Shown one piece after another: positions 33,930 through 34,791 of a stretch of DNA of 34,791 nucleotides. The notes beneath the pieces were generated by a model. That model saw nothing but the letters and a program-made list of their open reading frames with translations. It searched no databases and was not told the origin of the DNA. The stretch spans positions 1 to 34,791 of the forward strand of contig JAGWGB010000015.1 in NCBI GenBank assembly GCA_028867595.1, in the 5' to 3' direction. The stretch's first letter is position 1, and the number at the start of each line of letters is the position of its first letter. This stretch comes from Nitrososphaerota archaeon. Lineage in GTDB: Archaea > Thermoproteota > Nitrososphaeria > Nitrososphaerales > Nitrosopumilaceae. A program made the translations under genes and the position numbers.

Positions 33930-34791
33930 TTTAACAAATCACGTATTGCAGTTAGAAATCTTGAATTCATTTCTTGAGTGCCAACTGTAACCCGCAGGCA
34001 TCCTTCATATTTTCCAATGTTTCCGAGATTTTTTATCACTATACCTTGTTCTATGAGTGCCTTGTGAATTCGCTTGCTTGCACCGCTGGCCGAAAATAAA
34101 ACAAAGTTTGCGTTGGAATCAAATACTGTAAAAACTTTCATCTCTCTTAGCTTCTCAATTATGCGTAGACGTTCCTTTTTTACAAGGGATATTACATCGG
34201 TAAAGTATCTTGATTTCTTTAGAGCGAGAATTCCTGCCTCTATTGCAATAGTATTGAGAGGATATGGATACTGTATAACCCTTGAAAAGGCATCTACTAT
34301 TTTCTTGTCTGCCACAAAGTAGCCTAGCCGCAGTCCTGCAAGCCCAAATGACTTTGAAAGTGTTCTAAGTACAATCAGGTTATTCATTTTTTTTGCCATA
34401 TCAACAATAGAATAATCTGCAAATTCTACATAGGCCTCGTCAATGATTACAAGTCCGTTAAATGATTTGACCAGCTGTTCAAGCTGTTTTCTTGGAAACT
34501 GGAACCCTGTTGGGTTGTTCGGAGAGTCAAGGTACAGCATATCTGCCTTTTTTGAGTTGGCAAGAAAGTCTTTGAGTTGCAGGTTCATCTCTTCGCCGAA
34601 CTGAATTTTGGTTGTTGGGATTCCGTATAGCTTGCACCTTTCTTCAAAAAAACCAAATGTAGGTTCTGATGTCAAGATCTTTGTTTTTGTTGACGCAAAG
34701 TTTGTAAGTATTAAATCAATTATCTGATCAGAACCATTTCCCACCCCTATCATTTCTGGCGGAATTTTGGTATAAGCAGAAAGCGCTTCTA
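33926..34791 (-). CDS. hisC: Histidinol-phosphate aminotransferase (5'-truncated by window)
   Basis: A class II fold-type I PLP aminotransferase. The frame remains open to the window edge; an internal Met codon at 34753 is not the true start, because residues EALSAYTKIPPE precede it. Seen parts are GVGNGSDQIIDL, LDSPNNPTGFQ, DEAYVEFA (Asp of the PLP site) and the PLP Lys in TLSKSFGLAGLRLGY, ending with EGCLRVTVGTQ. It transaminates imidazole acetol phosphate. About 60-80 N-terminal residues are missing. It overlaps the HAD gene by 4 nt. Confidence 0.95.
   Translation of the reverse strand, partial: EALSAYTKIPPEMIGVGNGSDQIIDLILTNFASTKTKILTSEPTFGFFEERCKLYGIPTTKIQFGEEMNLQLKDFLANSKKADMLYLDSPNNPTGFQFPRKQLEQLVKSFNGLVIIDEAYVEFADYSIVDMAKKMNNLIVLRTLSKSFGLAGLRLGYFVADKKIVDAFSRVIQYPYPLNTIAIEAGILALKKSRYFTDVISLVKKERLRIIEKLREMKVFTVFDSNANFVLFSASGASKRIHKALIEQGIVIKNLGNIGKYEGCLRVTVGTQEMNSRFLTAIRDLLN

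Noticed and set aside
1-34791. CRISPR arrays, insertion sequences, integrases or prophage genes
   Set aside because: I saw no regularly spaced repeats, no transposase or integrase motifs, and no tRNA-flanking direct repeat at the tRNA-Leu.

Overview
The window comes from an ammonia-oxidising-type Thaumarchaeon (Nitrososphaerota, most like the low-GC Nitrosopumilales). The evidence is combined: GatD/GatE amidotransferase, pelota, uL2 in archaeal form, a Cdc48/VAT AAA ATPase, archaeal 7S SRP RNA, a tetraether-lipid-synthase-like radical SAM protein, archaeal TATA boxes placed 25-35 nt before start codons (leaderless genes), and a bacterial-type GrpE-DnaK-DnaJ set typical of mesophilic archaea. 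I judge it to be ordinary chromosome: no insertion sequence, integrase, phage gene or CRISPR array was seen. Gene density is very high, and about a third of the genes appear to start with TTG.

Layout. 1-4423: surface-glycan genes. These are the end of a probable glycosyltransferase, a CapE-type UDP-GlcNAc 4,6-dehydratase, a UDP-GlcNAc 2-epimerase homologue, an RmlD-like reductase and a GT4 glycosyltransferase; together they suggest a UDP-N-acetyl-6-deoxy-L-hexosamine pathway. 4496-7722: the tetraether-synthase-like radical SAM gene is divergent from a TrmB regulator, which is followed by a DtxR-type metalloregulator and an unlisted 51-aa Cys-rich protein. 7723-12336: YjbQ, an unknown protein, pelota, CutA, a site-2 protease and the tRNA thiolase TtuA/NcsA. 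12337-14091: SRP RNA, a DUF5655-like protein, acylphosphatase and a stand-alone ribosomal protein L2. 14193-20143: Cdc48, the GatD-GatE operon, a PII protein and tRNA-Leu(CAG). 20253-24367 (minus strand): grpE-dnaK-dnaJ plus a HAD nucleotidase. 24387-26611: two divergent poorly characterised genes. 26619-29155: threonine synthase followed by a ubiquitin-like/E1 fusion. 29390-29878: an exported or membrane-anchored protein. 29880-34791 (minus strand): a compact histidine operon hisC-HAD-hisB-hisH-hisA-hisF-hisI, cut by the window end inside hisC.

How the genes connect: the Ubl-E1 fusion is a plausible sulfur-carrier activator for the TtuA thiolase encoded about 14 kb away. Cdc48 ends in an HbYX-like tail that would let it dock on the 20S proteasome. 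Pelota and SRP RNA serve translation quality control and protein export. The HAD protein inside the his operon is the obvious candidate for the otherwise missing histidinol-phosphate phosphatase. Nothing seen here is a clear new defence or mobile system; the most novel-looking items are the Ubl-E1 fusion beside thrC, the his-operon HAD, the small Cys-rich gene, and the unknown Rossmann-like protein divergent from a DUF354 gene.
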